Source: Leuctra nigra
Taxonomy: Eukaryota; Arthropoda; Insecta; Plecoptera; Leuctridae
Reading direction: 5' to 3'
Assembly (NCBI GenBank): GCA_934045905.1
Contig: OW203764.1
Span: forward strand, 28,870,900-28,934,899
Length of the DNA stretch: 64,000 nt
Position 1 is the first letter of the stretch, and every line of letters starts with the position of its first letter. Below the pieces are notes generated by a model, which searched no databases, was not told the origin of the DNA, and was given only the letters and a program-made list of their open reading frames with translations. Positions 25,036-37,992 of the stretch are shown here, in pieces. The position numbers and the translations under genes were made by a program.

Positions 25036-28000
25036 TCACGTCGACAATTCACTTTTACCAGGCTGATTGTTTGGGGATTAGCAAGTACTTTCGGGGATCA
25101 CAATAGTGACTCGAAATAGTTTCATAACATTCAATTTGTTCGAAAAAAGAATGTTTAAAATACTGTCTAGAATAGTAAATCATGAATAGAACATTTAATT
25201 TTGCTTATAAAGGTACTTGAGGTACTGTGCAATACATCTATTACATAAGAAAGAAGTGGAACAATTTCTAAGAAAATTTGAGTTGCATTGGGGATAATCA
25301 CCATTCTGCTTTATGCTCAAATTGATTAAATTATATTTCATCGTTATTTTATATTCATAAACAATTTCCGTAGTGCAATCCTCTTTAGAGGCAAGTTTAC
25401 TTACGCTTCACAAAGTGCTCATATTAAATTCATAAAACTATTTATATAATCTATTTTCAATAGACTTCTGAACTCCGCTGGTTTTCATAACACAATATTA
25501 GATTATTAGTTATTAGATGAAATCTCGTCTACTCTAAATCGCTTGACTGCAGTTCTCGTCTGTGGCCGCTGCAACGTGACCCCCTCTAACTTCTGACTAC
25601 GTGAACTAATTGCCAGAGAGAGGGGCGAGAAAGTTGCAAGTCTTATCGAGTTGCGGACGGCGGAGCGAAGTGCACTGGTAATTGCACCTCGTACAATGCA
25701 GTCCTCGGTAATCACGTCGACGTCGCCGATCACGCGGGGTCGGAGGTCGCGCTTGCGTAAGAGTCCGCGCTTGCGGAATAGAGCAGTGGAATTAGTTGCG
25801 GCGGGACTTCCGGAGTAGTCGTTGTGGATGAGGAATGATCGTGGTGTTGATTAGTTTAATCGATGTCATTTTCTTCGAACTAGTTGTTGGTGTACTCGTC
25901 AACGACGTCTGCGTCAAATTTTCCGAAAATTTGAACGTCGCCTCAAGGTTTATTGTTTTTCTACTTGAATGCAGCTTTGGGGGTAGTTTTAATACCCAAT
26001 TTCTTTGTTTACTATAAGAAAGTTTGAGAAAAATTCGAAGAAAAAAGTTTTATTTTTCATGAAATATAAGATATTTTATATTGGATATAAATCCTAAAAT
26101 AAAACCTAAATAGATCCTGAAAGATAAACAAATCCTAAAATATTTACTGTTTTGCTGCAGTAAAACTTTTCTTCAAAATGTTCCTACATTTTCTTAATAG
26201 TACGTACCAAGAAAATGGGGATAAAAACTATATCACTATAAAGTTGCATTACAGTAGGTAGAATGAAACATTTCAATTTTACGAACATTTGACGCAAACT
26301 TCTTTTCCTATAGCGGTCCCCAGGACTCTTTTTAATTTTGATTCAGTGAATATTAGAAATGTTTACAGGGCGGCCACTTGTTCACTATAAACTTTTAGTT
26401 ACTTCTCGTATTTAAAAATTATGATAATTGGCACTGACTCATCTGGCATTTGACCTAAAAAATGTAAAAAAATCTCATTTTACCTGTAAAATAGTCCAAG
26501 ATTTGCTCTCTATTTGTGAAGCTTCTGCAACAAAATCCAAATCCACTGGTGCATTGTTCGTTCAAAGTTCTAACAGAGCTCTGTACATGTGCATGCGATG
26601 TAATCATGTTACTGCATCCATGATCATGTTTTAAATGTTGTAAACGAAACCATCTCTGATGTAAACTAACTTCGTTGTTACTTGATCACTTCCCTGCTGA
26701 AGCCGCTATTGTTTCAGCAGCCATCGTATTTCTATACCAGCCATTGGACGTTGTTTTATGGCGGTCCACTCCGGGACATTATCCAGATTAATCACTGGAT
26801 AAATGCAATAGGGAAGTCTCCTCATTTTTTCTTAAATTTAAATTAAAAACTAGAGGAAAAATGATAAATGTCAACACTTGTTTTCCTTGTCTAGTCCGTC
26901 ATTTTCATTGTCAAATCTCGCATTGAAATATCGCCTAACATTCAGGCTGGTAAAACGGAGTTGGACAACATGAACGATTATGACGTAGACAGCAATGTTA
27001 TCAGCAACCGGTCTCATCATGATTATACATTGGGTTTATGTGATTCAATACACGTTTTTGACGTCATTTGTCCCTTGGGTCGTTCTTGCGCTCTCGATAA
27101 GTGACTCATTTTATTCAGATTCGATTAAAGCTTTGCTACTAGAGTATTTATCCCACAGAATAAATTTTTTGATCATCGAGATCAGAAACGTGTATATTTT
27201 AAAAAATCAACGTATTTATTTCATTATACATTCTAAGAGACTTCCCTATTAGAGAGGATTTCAATGAACCACTTCGTCTGGAAATTTAATTTTTTGCTAC
27301 GTGTACGTAATCACCTTTTTAGTAAGGTTCGTAAGTGAATTCTGGCCGGGTAGTTTTCACCCCGCTTCGTGGATAATCTCAGCAGATTCGTTCTACTAAG
27401 TGTCAAAGTGTTCATGGACGTATTTCATCGCGACGGTGCTGCTGTAGTGCGGTGCTCCGTGGAACTAATATCACCAAGTTACACTCGCGGAGAGCTGGAG
27501 ATATTAGCAGCTACAAATAATCTCGCTGAATTGAGTTAGAGATGTGAGACGTGTAATAATGTTATGCCGGGCCTGGGCGGGCGCTTAATGGCCCAGTTAG
27601 AGACGCGATTGTTGTACAGCGATACGACACATTATTGCCAGCTGGCTGCTTCTGATGATTGTCGGGATGTGTACGTTATGGGCGGAATGGAATCCCGGGG
27701 GAGTTTAAATCAATTTGCAAATTGGGTTTAGATGATTTCAGATGCACATGTAGCTAAGAAATGGGAGGTCGTTACACCATGGCACCACCATCACGGCTCC
27801 TCCACCAACCGTGCACAATTTATTTCAATTATACCCCCTTTTTAATGTAGCAAGTTGAAAATTTATGATATGTGGAACTTGGATGGTTGAACTTTTGCCT
27901 TAAACAACTTCAAAGCTATAAAATTACTTATCCCTGCCTTCTTTCTCTCGTGGGATGGATCATTTTCAAACGGGATGTATTCGTTTTCTTTTGCTATATT

Positions 28001-28539
28001 TAATGTAAATCGATTGATATCCACATATTTTAAAATCATTAGATCATGTTTCTGATTAGACTTGTTGCGTTTACATCAGTTATTGGGACACCAAATGACG
28101 TCTACTGATATTTTTAGACATCAATTTTGTTCATTTTTGTTATTTCTATTTCTTAGAAACATAATTTCGTCGAGTAATGAAAAGAAAATGTTTTGTTGCA
28201 CTGGAAATAGCCCTTCATACGCTCAAAGAAATCTGAGCCTGAATATTATTAAAATCTTTTCTAAAATATGTATTCAACTTTGCTCTTATGAAATCTTTGG
28301 CTCATTGCCGATTATATTTCATATTATAAATACACTTTTATGTGTTTTATTTACAATATACTACAATCTGGCACCTCCATCTAAAACGAATATTATGACA
28401 AATATATTTATTGGTCGACAGTAAAGCGAGCGCGTGTTTGCTTTCATCTGCGGAAATAGCACCACCATCTTGTCTCGAAACAAGTGATCGAAGCTATAAG
28501 TTCTGTCGTCTGCTTTCTGTTTGCCTGTCGAGCGTCTCT
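25036..28539. other. intronic sequence; GC-rich patch 25540-25800, CRE at 27059
   Basis: No exon recognised. The patch at 25540-25800 is CpG-rich and contains a repeated CGCGCTTGCG word near 25749 and 25767. A perfect TGACGTCA sits at 27059-27066 in AT-rich context. GGCACCTC occurs at about 28370. A 120-codon AT-rich frame at 28062-28424 has no recognisable feature. Confidence 0.45.
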
Positions 28540-28650
28540 GTTAAGTCTAATCGACGCCGTGACGAGTTGACGTGATTCATGGCACCTCGGCGTCGCGACG
28601 CTCTGACGTCACAGGGCGTCGCTTCAACAGTTGGCCGGCGGCGGAAAGTT
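28540..28650. promoter_or_regulatory. GC-rich intronic island with CRE and 12-bp palindrome (island B)
   Basis: Contains GGCACCTCGGCGTCGC, the perfect 12-bp palindrome GCGTCGCGACGC at 28590-28601, and a CRE TGACGTCA at 28604-28611, followed by a second GGCGTCG at about 28615. The same 12-mer recurs at 46309. Its role as an enhancer is inferred. Confidence 0.5.
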
Positions 28651-31600
28651 ACATCCGATGAGAGAAACTTGCAGGAGTTATGTTTTAGGTAAACTAGTTG
28701 GACTAATTGTATTTTGATTCAGTGGATAGCTCTCTCAGGAGGTACGCTAAATTCAATTCAACTAATAATATTGTTGATATGGACTATTTAATTATATTAG
28801 AGACAATGGGCGTATTCAAAACATTGACGCATACAACTGTAAAAGGCAATATATAATTTCACGGACATCGACATTTCTTTCTGAAAATCATTTGTCGCCA
28901 AACTGTAATTTCCCACCACATTGTGACAAGATAATCGGTAAATCATCCTTGAAAGGAGGAGTTTTCTGCGGACCTTTGTATTGATATCTGCTGGAATGTT
29001 GTAATCACGTCCTGAATGATAGTGATTGAATCTGATATCTGCACGCCATCTCGCTTCTCTTCTCCCACAGCATCACTCTTGGTCCAGAATCTACACTTGC
29101 GAGCACTGAGGTGATTTGTCCACCGCGACGTTGCGTTATTGATGGTTGCTGTAGTTTTTAATAAAATAATTGCTTTCATGATCATATTTCAATAGAAATT
29201 TATTGCAGTGACAGATCCAGCACTTGTTTTTTTGTACAATTGTGATACTTCGTGGCAAATTTTGTATCCCGAAGTTCTGGAGGTTTAGGATTTGTTGGAA
29301 AACCGACGGATTGCACCTGTCGTATTTTAGGGATGGATCATGTCCTATTATCCCATTCCTATGGACTTCGGTTGCAGTTGAAAGGGTCCAGGTTCGTGTC
29401 CCGTTACCGACACGCGCGCTGGGGTTGTCAATGATTCGACGTCACTGCACCAGTGCTGGAATCGCTCCAGCTTTCTGTTTCTTGTTCACATCCTAAGTCC
29501 TAACGCCCAACTTCCAACCAAGAGGTTAGAAATAAGTTTCCAAATTAACCTTCTTGCCTCGATCCTAATTAAAACAGTTTTTTCCGCTAAGGGGCTACCG
29601 AGGACTGAGCTAGTTGTGAGATCTCCCAAGTAGATGGCAGTGTCTGTCTGAGTATTAGTCGCGCATAAGCCTTGAATATTAAATATTAAAATTCAATGAG
29701 CATGACTTTCAGTCACTATTGGAGGTTACACAGTGCCATTTTGTCAGCGATGTAAGCTGCCCATTAATTCGCTTCACTATACATGCGTATACCTACTCTA
29801 ACGCAATTGCGATAAATTTACTGATTCAACGCTTATAGATTATATTTTAGTGGAAGTAAAAATTCAGCCACGAAAGCCAAAACAGTGAATTGTGTGCTTC
29901 ACAGGTCGGTGGAATCGGAAGGGTTGGAGCGTTTTCGCTAATCAATGATTGTTGTCTTTCGTTCATTAATTGCTGTAAACGGTTTTAAGACACCAATCAC
30001 GCTTTTATTGTAGAACTTAGCAACAGTAGAGAACGTGAATTATTCGCTTTATGCTCCAAATCAAATACTGTGTAACCTCCTAGTGTACTGAAATCATCCC
30101 TAGCAGTGTTTTGAGTGGTGCGAAACCAAGGGGGACTTAAATAATGAAAACAAACCAACACGACACGAATATGAAATGAGATTTCCTGCCACATGTTAGC
30201 TCGGGGATACATTGCCCCCTGGCCATGGGGTACATTGCCCCCTCTGGAAAAGGGATTGTGGTACTTCGCCTATGGTAATGGGGTAAATCACACCCCACTC
30301 TGCACGTCCTCCGCAAACACTCCTCGTCAAAGAGATGTTAATCCAGGAATCAGGAATCGGTTTAACGACCCTGTGGGCGGACGTCATAAAACATACTCAC
30401 GTTGTAACCGTAGATTTTACGAGATGTTTTCTCGACTTACGTTTTCTCTTTGAAATACAGCATTATGCATTAAAATGATTATTGTACTGCCATAAACCGT
30501 GCCCTGCCCAGAGACATGTATTTGCGTCGACGCCAAGAAGTTCGATCGGTGTGAGGAGATGGAGGCTGGAAACAGATGAAAAGATAGCTTTTGTAACACA
30601 CGCTGGAAGTATTTATGTGCGCTAATAATCTGACACAATCATATTGGCATATAAACCGGTAAAATTATATTTATAAGAAATTGACTTTTTATATCACTTT
30701 AACATTCCTGCTGCGAATGTCGAATCAATCGGAGAGAGTATTGAATACGCTGGTTAGAACGTTGTATGTATTCTTAGAAAACCACTAAAATAAAATAATT
30801 ACAATTGTAGTACATTATCTCGATTCTTAGGCATACATGACTTTGTGGTGACGGAAAATGGGATCGACTTTTCCTTAGTTTGTGCCTCTCAATACAAGTT
30901 AAAAATGAAGACATTTCATCAACATGACATCTTCTATCCAAGCCAGCAAAATGTGATCTATTTTTTTCTTCTGTCCGTGATTTTCGTCCTGAGTGCATCG
31001 CCGGGGTGAAGGAACTACCTTCTGATCTGCTAGCCCATTTGGCATCGTGTCACATTTGCCTAGCCGTCTCATTCACAGTTTCGGCTGGTGTTTTTGCTCC
31101 GTTGCTCGCACGTGGCACGGGAATAGTCGTGTCCCACGGGACCCCCCCCCCCCCCCCCCCCAATACATCCACCCTCATGCTGCATGGGTCAATACGAATT
31201 AACCACGTTGCGGTTTCATACCGTGAAATTGTCAATTTCAAACAAACTCGATTCTCCTCGGTGCGGAAGAATGGGGAAAAGTTTGGCCCGTTCATGCGAT
31301 GCCGTTCTTCGCGGAACCACGTGAGATTGAATTCTTTTCAAACATCGATTCCGAGGAACTAAATTGAAAATGGACCATTGTACAAATCTTCCTATATACC
31401 GTTAGCGTATCCACGACGTATGGAGTTATTAAAATTTGGACACGTTTTTATATTTTTCAGTTAGGTTTTAATTGTTTACCTCTCGCCTTTCTTACCGTGA
31501 CGAAAATCACTTTCCGTTGACGAACTCAATCGAAACTTGTTTCTTGACACTGTTCTTGACACTAGATGCTCTGCAAGAATTGTAATCTATCAAAAGTGCT

Positions 31601-34600
31601 ATACAATCTATTCAGAACCCATTGACAATCAAGTAGCAATACATTAATCTACCTCATCTACAGATTATTCTCGTTTTGTATTGATAGGTATGATTTGATA
31701 GTCTTACATCGAACATAAGAAATAAATATTAATTCGTCACTTATTTAATATTTTCTTGTAAACTAAGCGAAGAACCCACTTCATCCAAATATTTTTTCTC
31801 TGTCATTGTCAAGAATAAAATCATTAGCACTCTGCTAATTGATGTACGTCAATATTAATCAACTTCATTACTTTTCTCAGTAGTTCTTAAAATAGACATA
31901 CTCATCTAAATCGATTCTGCATGACTAGAGCTAATTGTGAAATGTGTCAAAAGTTAAATTGTCAATTGATCGTCTGCCCACCGCTGTCGATCTCCATGGA
32001 TTATGCACCTAGTTATGCACCGCTCTCATTTAATTCGCAGAGGCTTGTATTTTGGCAGTGCGTTGGCCGAGTGACAACTGGGTTAAAGTCTGATTATCTC
32101 AATTATTCTAATAATCCTTGCGAATCGATCAGTTCAGCTTTCTAACGCGGGGCGCGCTCGACTCAGCTGCAGTGTACTGCGGGCTGCCTACGTGGATGGG
32201 GATGAGGATTGTTGTCAAGTCGGCGGCCCACGCTATGGCCTAGACACAGCAGAGACGGTTCGCGTGATACACGTGGCAACAGTGCAGTGACTTCGAAACT
32301 GGGCTCACTTAGAATCTAGGATAGCTTTCCTAGTTAGAATTAGAATTGTTGTTTTCAAGTAGTTTCATTTTATTTTATTTCGTCTTGGCGTTCTTCTAAT
32401 ATTTGGCTTTTGATAATCAACGGTAAAGAAGCAGGGTGCAATTTGAAAAGTTCGAAATTGTGTACGCAGAGTATGCAAAATTGTTGCAAGGGTAGTTTTA
32501 GTGTAAGTTTTAGTGTTTAGTTTTAGTGTGACATTTTCTTTTTAATCTGAAAATTACCATATCGGTAATTGCACCTATATTTCAGTATTTCCACGTAATA
32601 AATAATCGAAAATTGTGTATTGAAAATAAAACCACGTTGAATTAAATTGGCACGTCTTTCAATGTGACAATTCAATTTTCGTTACGCTCCGTTTCAATAT
32701 TTTTCTAAAATCACGTCTGCTGTGAAAATGGCACAAACGAGTGATCAGAAAAGTCAGGTGGCAGGACAAAATAGATCTCGAATTTCGCCCGCTATTGTCG
32801 GTAACAATGTACCGTGAGTGATGACAGGTCCCATCATCGGATGATTCGATCGCGGCTGCAGAACACTCGGCGTAAGCTGCTTCTCCACCTCTCTATTCAC
32901 GGGGGTAATACGAGCCCACCCTCGCAATATCTCCACCGGAAGCTCTCTCAATCTCCCATTATTCCTCGCCTCTCCTGGAGATGGAGATCAGGTTCCAGCC
33001 GATAGAAACCTAAACGGGTCCATCATCTCTGCTGAGGAACCGCAGCTTCTAGGAGTTTTGCAATATTATCTATGTTAGAATCTGCAGAATTCTCAGAATT
33101 CAAATCAAAATGAACAATAAGAATTATATCTCTATGGCTTATCAAACAATGGCTATCATTTTAGAAAAAAATCAACTTTTTAAGATTTGTCTGCTTCGCG
33201 TCAACTACTTTAAAAATTAATTTTATCAGACCAACAACAACATTTATCTTGTCTTAAGGAAATGTCTCTTGAAATATTATACTGTTTTCTTTTGCGTTTT
33301 TTTAAATTGATTTTTCATTCATGATGAACACCCATACAGCATTTTTAATTTACAAATAATCAAATATGTGATATGTAATATTCGATTCAAGTACCTACGT
33401 GAATCGAAACTTGAAATATCACAATCAAGACGAATTTAATATGCACAAGTTTGTTTAAATTCGTAACTTGTGAACTGTCATCTTCTCTCGCGACGTTTAG
33501 TCATGCGGTCATGCTCAATCATCTGCTTTCTTCGTAAAAACAAACTTGTCATCCTCATATCGCGCCAATCCGCGTGGACTCGTTGAACTTGACTCGATCA
33601 TCATGCTTCTCTTCATCATCGAGTATAAGGTCCTTGATGTTATCGCTACGGAGAATTCGGCCCATGTGCTTGAGCCAAAACATCGCGCGCGGTTTACTAA
33701 TTAGACGCAGCGCAATTAACACGCGACAACGAGGGTATTGATGAAAACTGTGTCATTGTCATGATCGTGCTCGGGATGCTGTTCCCTTGTTCCCCGGGCG
33801 AGATTGACTAGGAATAAACTAAATGCGTACTCTTTGAGGCCGTGTGCATTTGCCCATTGAGTGGCGAGACTTTCGATGTAACGGATTGATGTCATTGTCA
33901 GTTACTTGCACAATACTTGCATGATTTAGATGCACTGATCAGTGTCTGCGATGACCTTTCTAAAAATTTCAAACAAATTTTACTAATTTTTTGACTGTAT
34001 TTCAGTAAACATTTTTGGAGCGAAAATCAACTTATTTCATTTGATGGTTATTATTTTGAGCCCTATTGAGATGCATTTTATTTCCAAAATGCAACATGCA
34101 TATTTCCTGACATCAAGGGGGGGGGACCACCCCCCCTCCCCCCCCCCCATGTTTTATGAAATCATATTTCCATTATCTTTCTATTATAGATTGATATTTG
34201 ATAGAAACGTCAAATGTTATTTGTATTCAATTTGATTCTTCGTTATCGGTATTGGCGTTTGCCTCTGCCATGACACATCATTTACCCTTTTGAGAGAGCG
34301 ACATTTTCGGAGTTTCTTATCTTGAAAATGCCCGCGACGTCCAGTTTCAATTACAAATATCACCGTCCAGCTGTCAACTGCAAAGTGACTATCTTCTTGA
34401 CACAGCCGCTGCGCTGTTCAATCAATACCAATCGATATTGCTCCTCTGGACATCCAGACGAGTGCTTCACAGTTGATGTTTTACTTGTCTCGAGAGCGGG
34501 GGGAGATGTTTGTTTTTAATGTTCTTTTAATCGCTGCTGTGGGAAAGAAACTGGCTAATTGTTTTGCCAATTAGCCTGACAGTTTGACAACACACCGATG

Positions 34601-34825
34601 ATATGTTCAATTGTTGTTCATACGTTGTGATCGAAACTGATTGATGACTTTAAATTGTTATTTCTTTGCAACTTACACAACGCAGAGCAAGATTTAGATG
34701 GACAGTATTTTACATAACTCCCTGATGAACGCTTAACTTTTTGGCTAAACTAGCGCTAAAATTCTTGGACATCAAGTCCGTTTTAAAGTCGGGGTTCAGC
34801 TTTTTTCAATGGACTTTCGACTTTG
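28651..34825. other. intronic sequence, no exon recognised
   Basis: Mostly AT-rich. It holds a short tRNA-like patch (GGTTCGTGTCCCG) near 29390, an 18-bp direct repeat ending in CATTGCCCCCT at 30203-30243, a run of 20 C at 31142-31161, a G9 run next to a C-rich run at 34117-34148, and a moderately GC-rich zone at 33500-33800. No coding exon with paired splice sites was found. Confidence 0.4.
31142..31161. repeat. poly-C run (20)
   Basis: Twenty consecutive C residues, following a region with weak tRNA/SINE resemblance. Confidence 0.95.
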
Positions 34826-35168
34826 AATCGATTTTTATCAATATCTTTAACAATGTAATTGTTAACAAAATAATGCTTTGTACGAGTATTCAGAACAGTT
34901 CAATGAAAATAATTCCATAGCTTGTTTATTAGATTTACTTTGTCCTACAGATATTTAGTGCCCGAAAATTAGTAAAATTGTGGCACTAATCATCTGTTGG
35001 ACAAAATGAAACTAATAACTTAATTCCAAACTATGAAATTATTTTCATTGAACTGTTCTGAATACTCGTACAAAGCCCTATTTTGTTAACAATTACATTG
35101 GTAAAAGATATTGATAAAAATCGATTAAAAAACTCTTCGAGGCCACGCTCACTACTCAGCCCTCTTAA
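34826..35168. mobile_element. long-palindrome MITE, copy 1 (ends at TTAA)
   Basis: Arms 34826-34962 and 34982-35126 are near-exact reverse complements (AATCGATTTTTATCAATATC, GAACAGTTCAATGAAAATAA, ATTTAGTGCC). The centre is about 20 nt. Past the right arm the outer sequence continues with AAAACTCTTCGAGGCCACGC and ends at TTAA (35165-35168). The left outer end is missing or diverged. The element has no coding capacity and is related to those at 42341 and 63474. Confidence 0.85.
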
Positions 35169-35229
35169 GACGCATAAATATCCCAACAAATAGAGCCTTC
35201 TTGTGTGGATTCTCCGCTGATAAATGACT

Positions 35230-35967
35230 GTCGCGATGGCATCTCATGGGGGGCCTCCCGAATGACGGGCCATGTGCGCGAGGCAAGAGGGTAGTTCTCC
35301 GCCGCGTCACCGGGGGGCGCACGGAGCGACGGCGGCGGCGGCAGTCGTCGACGAGACGCCGGACGAAGCAGTCGGGGCGGTGTGCGCACGACGGTGATCG
35401 GGGCCAAGGGCCAACACATTCGGCCTCTAACACACTCGTCGCTCGCTCGCCGGTTCACCTTGCTTCGCGACCAGTGCCATGCCGCGTGCGCCGAGCACAA
35501 GAGCTGCTCTCACTAGCGCTCAGTTGCGTGTGAGGTGAAACAAGATGGGATAGAATTGTCGAAATCCGTGTTATCTTTATTGTAACGGGCGTAGCGTCGA
35601 TCTAATGACCCAAATCATTACATTTTACGATATATTATATAGAGATATTAGAACAATAGAAATTTTAAAAAGCAAACTGTTCTATTTTCTGATAGATTAG
35701 TTAGTACGTCGATTGCGCTTAAATTGTGATAAAATAAGGCTACTTCTCCCAAGTGCCCCCCACCTCTCGTTGCATTATAGAAGATTATATTTTATAGGAT
35801 TTAATCAGACCCGCGGTGGTGTCCAGTGGAACGTAACGTGCCAGTAACTGTTTAATTACGTGTAGTAATCACTCCCATCAAGGCTGACTTTCCCGTCGCC
35901 GACCGAACCGGTGTTGAATGTCGAGCCGAGCGTCAGTCGTCGATGTGAGTGAGTGAGTGAGCGCGCC
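35230..35967 (+). promoter_or_regulatory. CpG-rich alternative promoter and leader
   Basis: A sharply GC/CpG-rich block at 35230-35520 precedes the exon at 35968. TCAGTT at 35520-35525 matches the arthropod initiator consensus (TCAKTY), and GGATA begins 26 nt after the initiator A, close to a DPE position. No TATA box is visible. Just before the start codon lies a tandem GTGA run (35945-35960) containing three overlapping GTGAGT words, which look like 5' splice sites. Confidence 0.5.
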
Positions 35968-36127
35968 ATGGATCCCGACGAGGAGGCGGCGAAGAAGCAG
36001 AGTGTCGTCGATCTCGAGGAGCTGTACGTGTGGCTGCAGCAGTTCGAGGACCCCGTCATAGGGAAGAAGTTGGACGATGAGGCGCAGAACTCTCGCCACG
36101 CGGCGGCGCAGGAGCAGAGAGGCCAAG
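35968..36127 (+). CDS. short first coding exon (53 codons + 1 nt), acidic N-terminus, not identified
   Basis: The ATG at 35968 has G at -3 and G at +4 and follows an in-frame TGA at 35950-35952, so it is a genuine first coding exon if translated. It encodes a 53-residue acidic, probably helical peptide beginning MDPDEEAAKKQSVVDLEELY, with a WLQQFEDP segment at 32-39 of the exon-proximal region (residues 22-29) and an Ala/Gln-rich end. The frame then crosses CAAG|GTAACA, a reasonable donor after 36127, which leaves one base of a split codon. This is the same phase as the exon at 2206. Coding-like GC content drops right after the donor. I infer an alternative first exon of the same gene; a separate gene is also possible. 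No family was recognised. Confidence 0.6.
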
Positions 36128-36133
36128 GTAACA
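36125..36133 (+). other. 5' splice site CAAG|GTAACA
   Basis: The donor-like sequence falls where coding composition stops. The apparent frame otherwise runs on to 36267 in AT-rich sequence. Cutting after 36127 gives phase 1. Confidence 0.55.
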
Positions 36134-36934
36134 AGTGGATGCACGTCGTTGACACTTGTGGGGGGCGATGGGGAATAGAATCAGAGGCTTTTCCTGGGAA
36201 AAGTATACGTTTTTTGGTGTCAAGTCCGCACTTAGAATCAATTCACACTTCGATGTTGACTTTATAACCGTAAACTTATGAATATCTCAATGACTGGCGC
36301 CTTTTGTGTAGATTATATTCCCATGTATCTCTTTCTTGGACCAGTTAGCAGCTCCATTCATAGTTTACACGAACTATGCGTCCCGTGAATGAAAATATTA
36401 TGTTTTCTTTTGTTATGACAGTGCTGTATGCAATGTTGAAACAACGAAGGTCGCGCGCTCTAACTGCTGTCAGATGGCTCCTGCCATTGTTCCAGGTTAG
36501 GTTAGTATTGTGGTCAGAGACACTGTCGAGGAGGTGTGTGTGTCTGGTCGGCGTGATGCGTGGGAGGACGTCGTGGGTTTCGCTCGTCGATGTTTCACCG
36601 GCAAATGAAGATGGATAGGAGGAAAGTAGCTTCTTGCATCGTGTTACGTCAATGTTTCTGAAAGGTTATTGGAGCATCGTGCTTGCTGGTGGCTTTGTTT
36701 TAAGGTGGAGTCTCCCGCAACAAGGTGGACAGTTAGCCTGTAACAAGGTTGAAACAGTTTGTGACATGTTCGACAAGCTCGGGGCAAGGTGGCGGAGAGG
36801 CCACGCCGAGGAGTCATTACAGCTTTCATAAAATGCTGAGTAAAGGATCCGCCGGGATTATAGCTGAGATTAGGGAATCCTGGACCTTCTGGCTGGGATA
36901 TAAAACTGTGTACACAGTGAAGAGAGAGTTTTCC
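36134..36934. other. intronic sequence, no exon recognised
   Basis: Moderately AT-rich. An acceptor-like TTGTTCCAG at about 36496 is not followed by an exon-like frame with a donor. Confidence 0.45.
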
Positions 36935-37112
<178 letters not shown>

Positions 37113-37868
37113 TCGTGAATTCCGCTGAAGTCATCAGCCGGTGGGCATAAAAGTGTGTCGTTAAACACACATATGGGAAGTGCCGATAGATGGAAAGTTT
37201 AAGGTTGAGTGTTCTTTTTTTTTATCAAGGAGTTATTTTATTTTTGCCCCCCTCCCATTGACACCTCCCGGAGACCAGCTAATTAGCAAATCAAATGCGA
37301 AGGCGAGCCGAAATCGTGAAAACAACGGATGTAGAGGAATGTGGTGAATAGTTTGTCTGTCTAAAAGCAAGGTGCCAGTGAGTTTAGCACCTGGATGGAA
37401 GCAGCTGGAAGTGTTCAGCAACACCTCTATGCTGGCTCCAGGGGCTTGGCCACAAACAGCTAATGCTTATTACCTTTTGTATTATCTTTCATTTAACAGA
37501 GTGATTTTGGTATTTCGTCACAAGAGATTATACCTGAAGGTCTTCTTACTCTTAATCATCTGCACCCCTGCCATTTGTTTCCTTGTGTCTGCTAAGTTCC
37601 AAGTAGCCACAGTTCTGATAACAACATCTGGTTGAGATGGAATTAAATATTAATACTTCCATTCAAAAGAAAATTCATTTTCCAGCTCAATATTACAATC
37701 CCCGATGTCTCAGTCTTTGGGGATGGAAATTATTATTTAGCCACGTGACTCGCTTTTCACGAGTTTTCCTACGCGTTATGGTTTTTATAACAGCGTTTTG
37801 AACAAGTCTTGGGATTTGTTGTGGTTTGAGTGATTGTAACACCCGTTGTAATGCCATATGGAGACTTT
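37113..37868. other. intronic sequence, no exon recognised
   Basis: AT-rich, no supported features. Confidence 0.45.
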
Positions 37869-37992
37869 GGGCCCTATTCTAGAACTTTAAATTCCCAATT
37901 TCACTGGAATTGGCCTTATGGCCCTTAATCCTTATGGCCGTGACCGAATTCCATCAGAATGGAATTGGGAAAACGTTCTTGAATAGACCTCC
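37869..37992. mobile_element. small MITE-like inverted repeat
   Basis: GGGCCCTATTCTAGAAC at the left end and the complement of GTTCTTGAATAGACCTCC at the right end pair with a few mismatches. Inner segments around CCCAATT and AATTGGG also pair. The 124-bp unit is non-coding. Confidence 0.55.

Noticed and set aside
28805..28930. MITE beginning GGGCGTATTCAAAAC
   Set aside because: Only one end was visible; no matching inverted end was found nearby.
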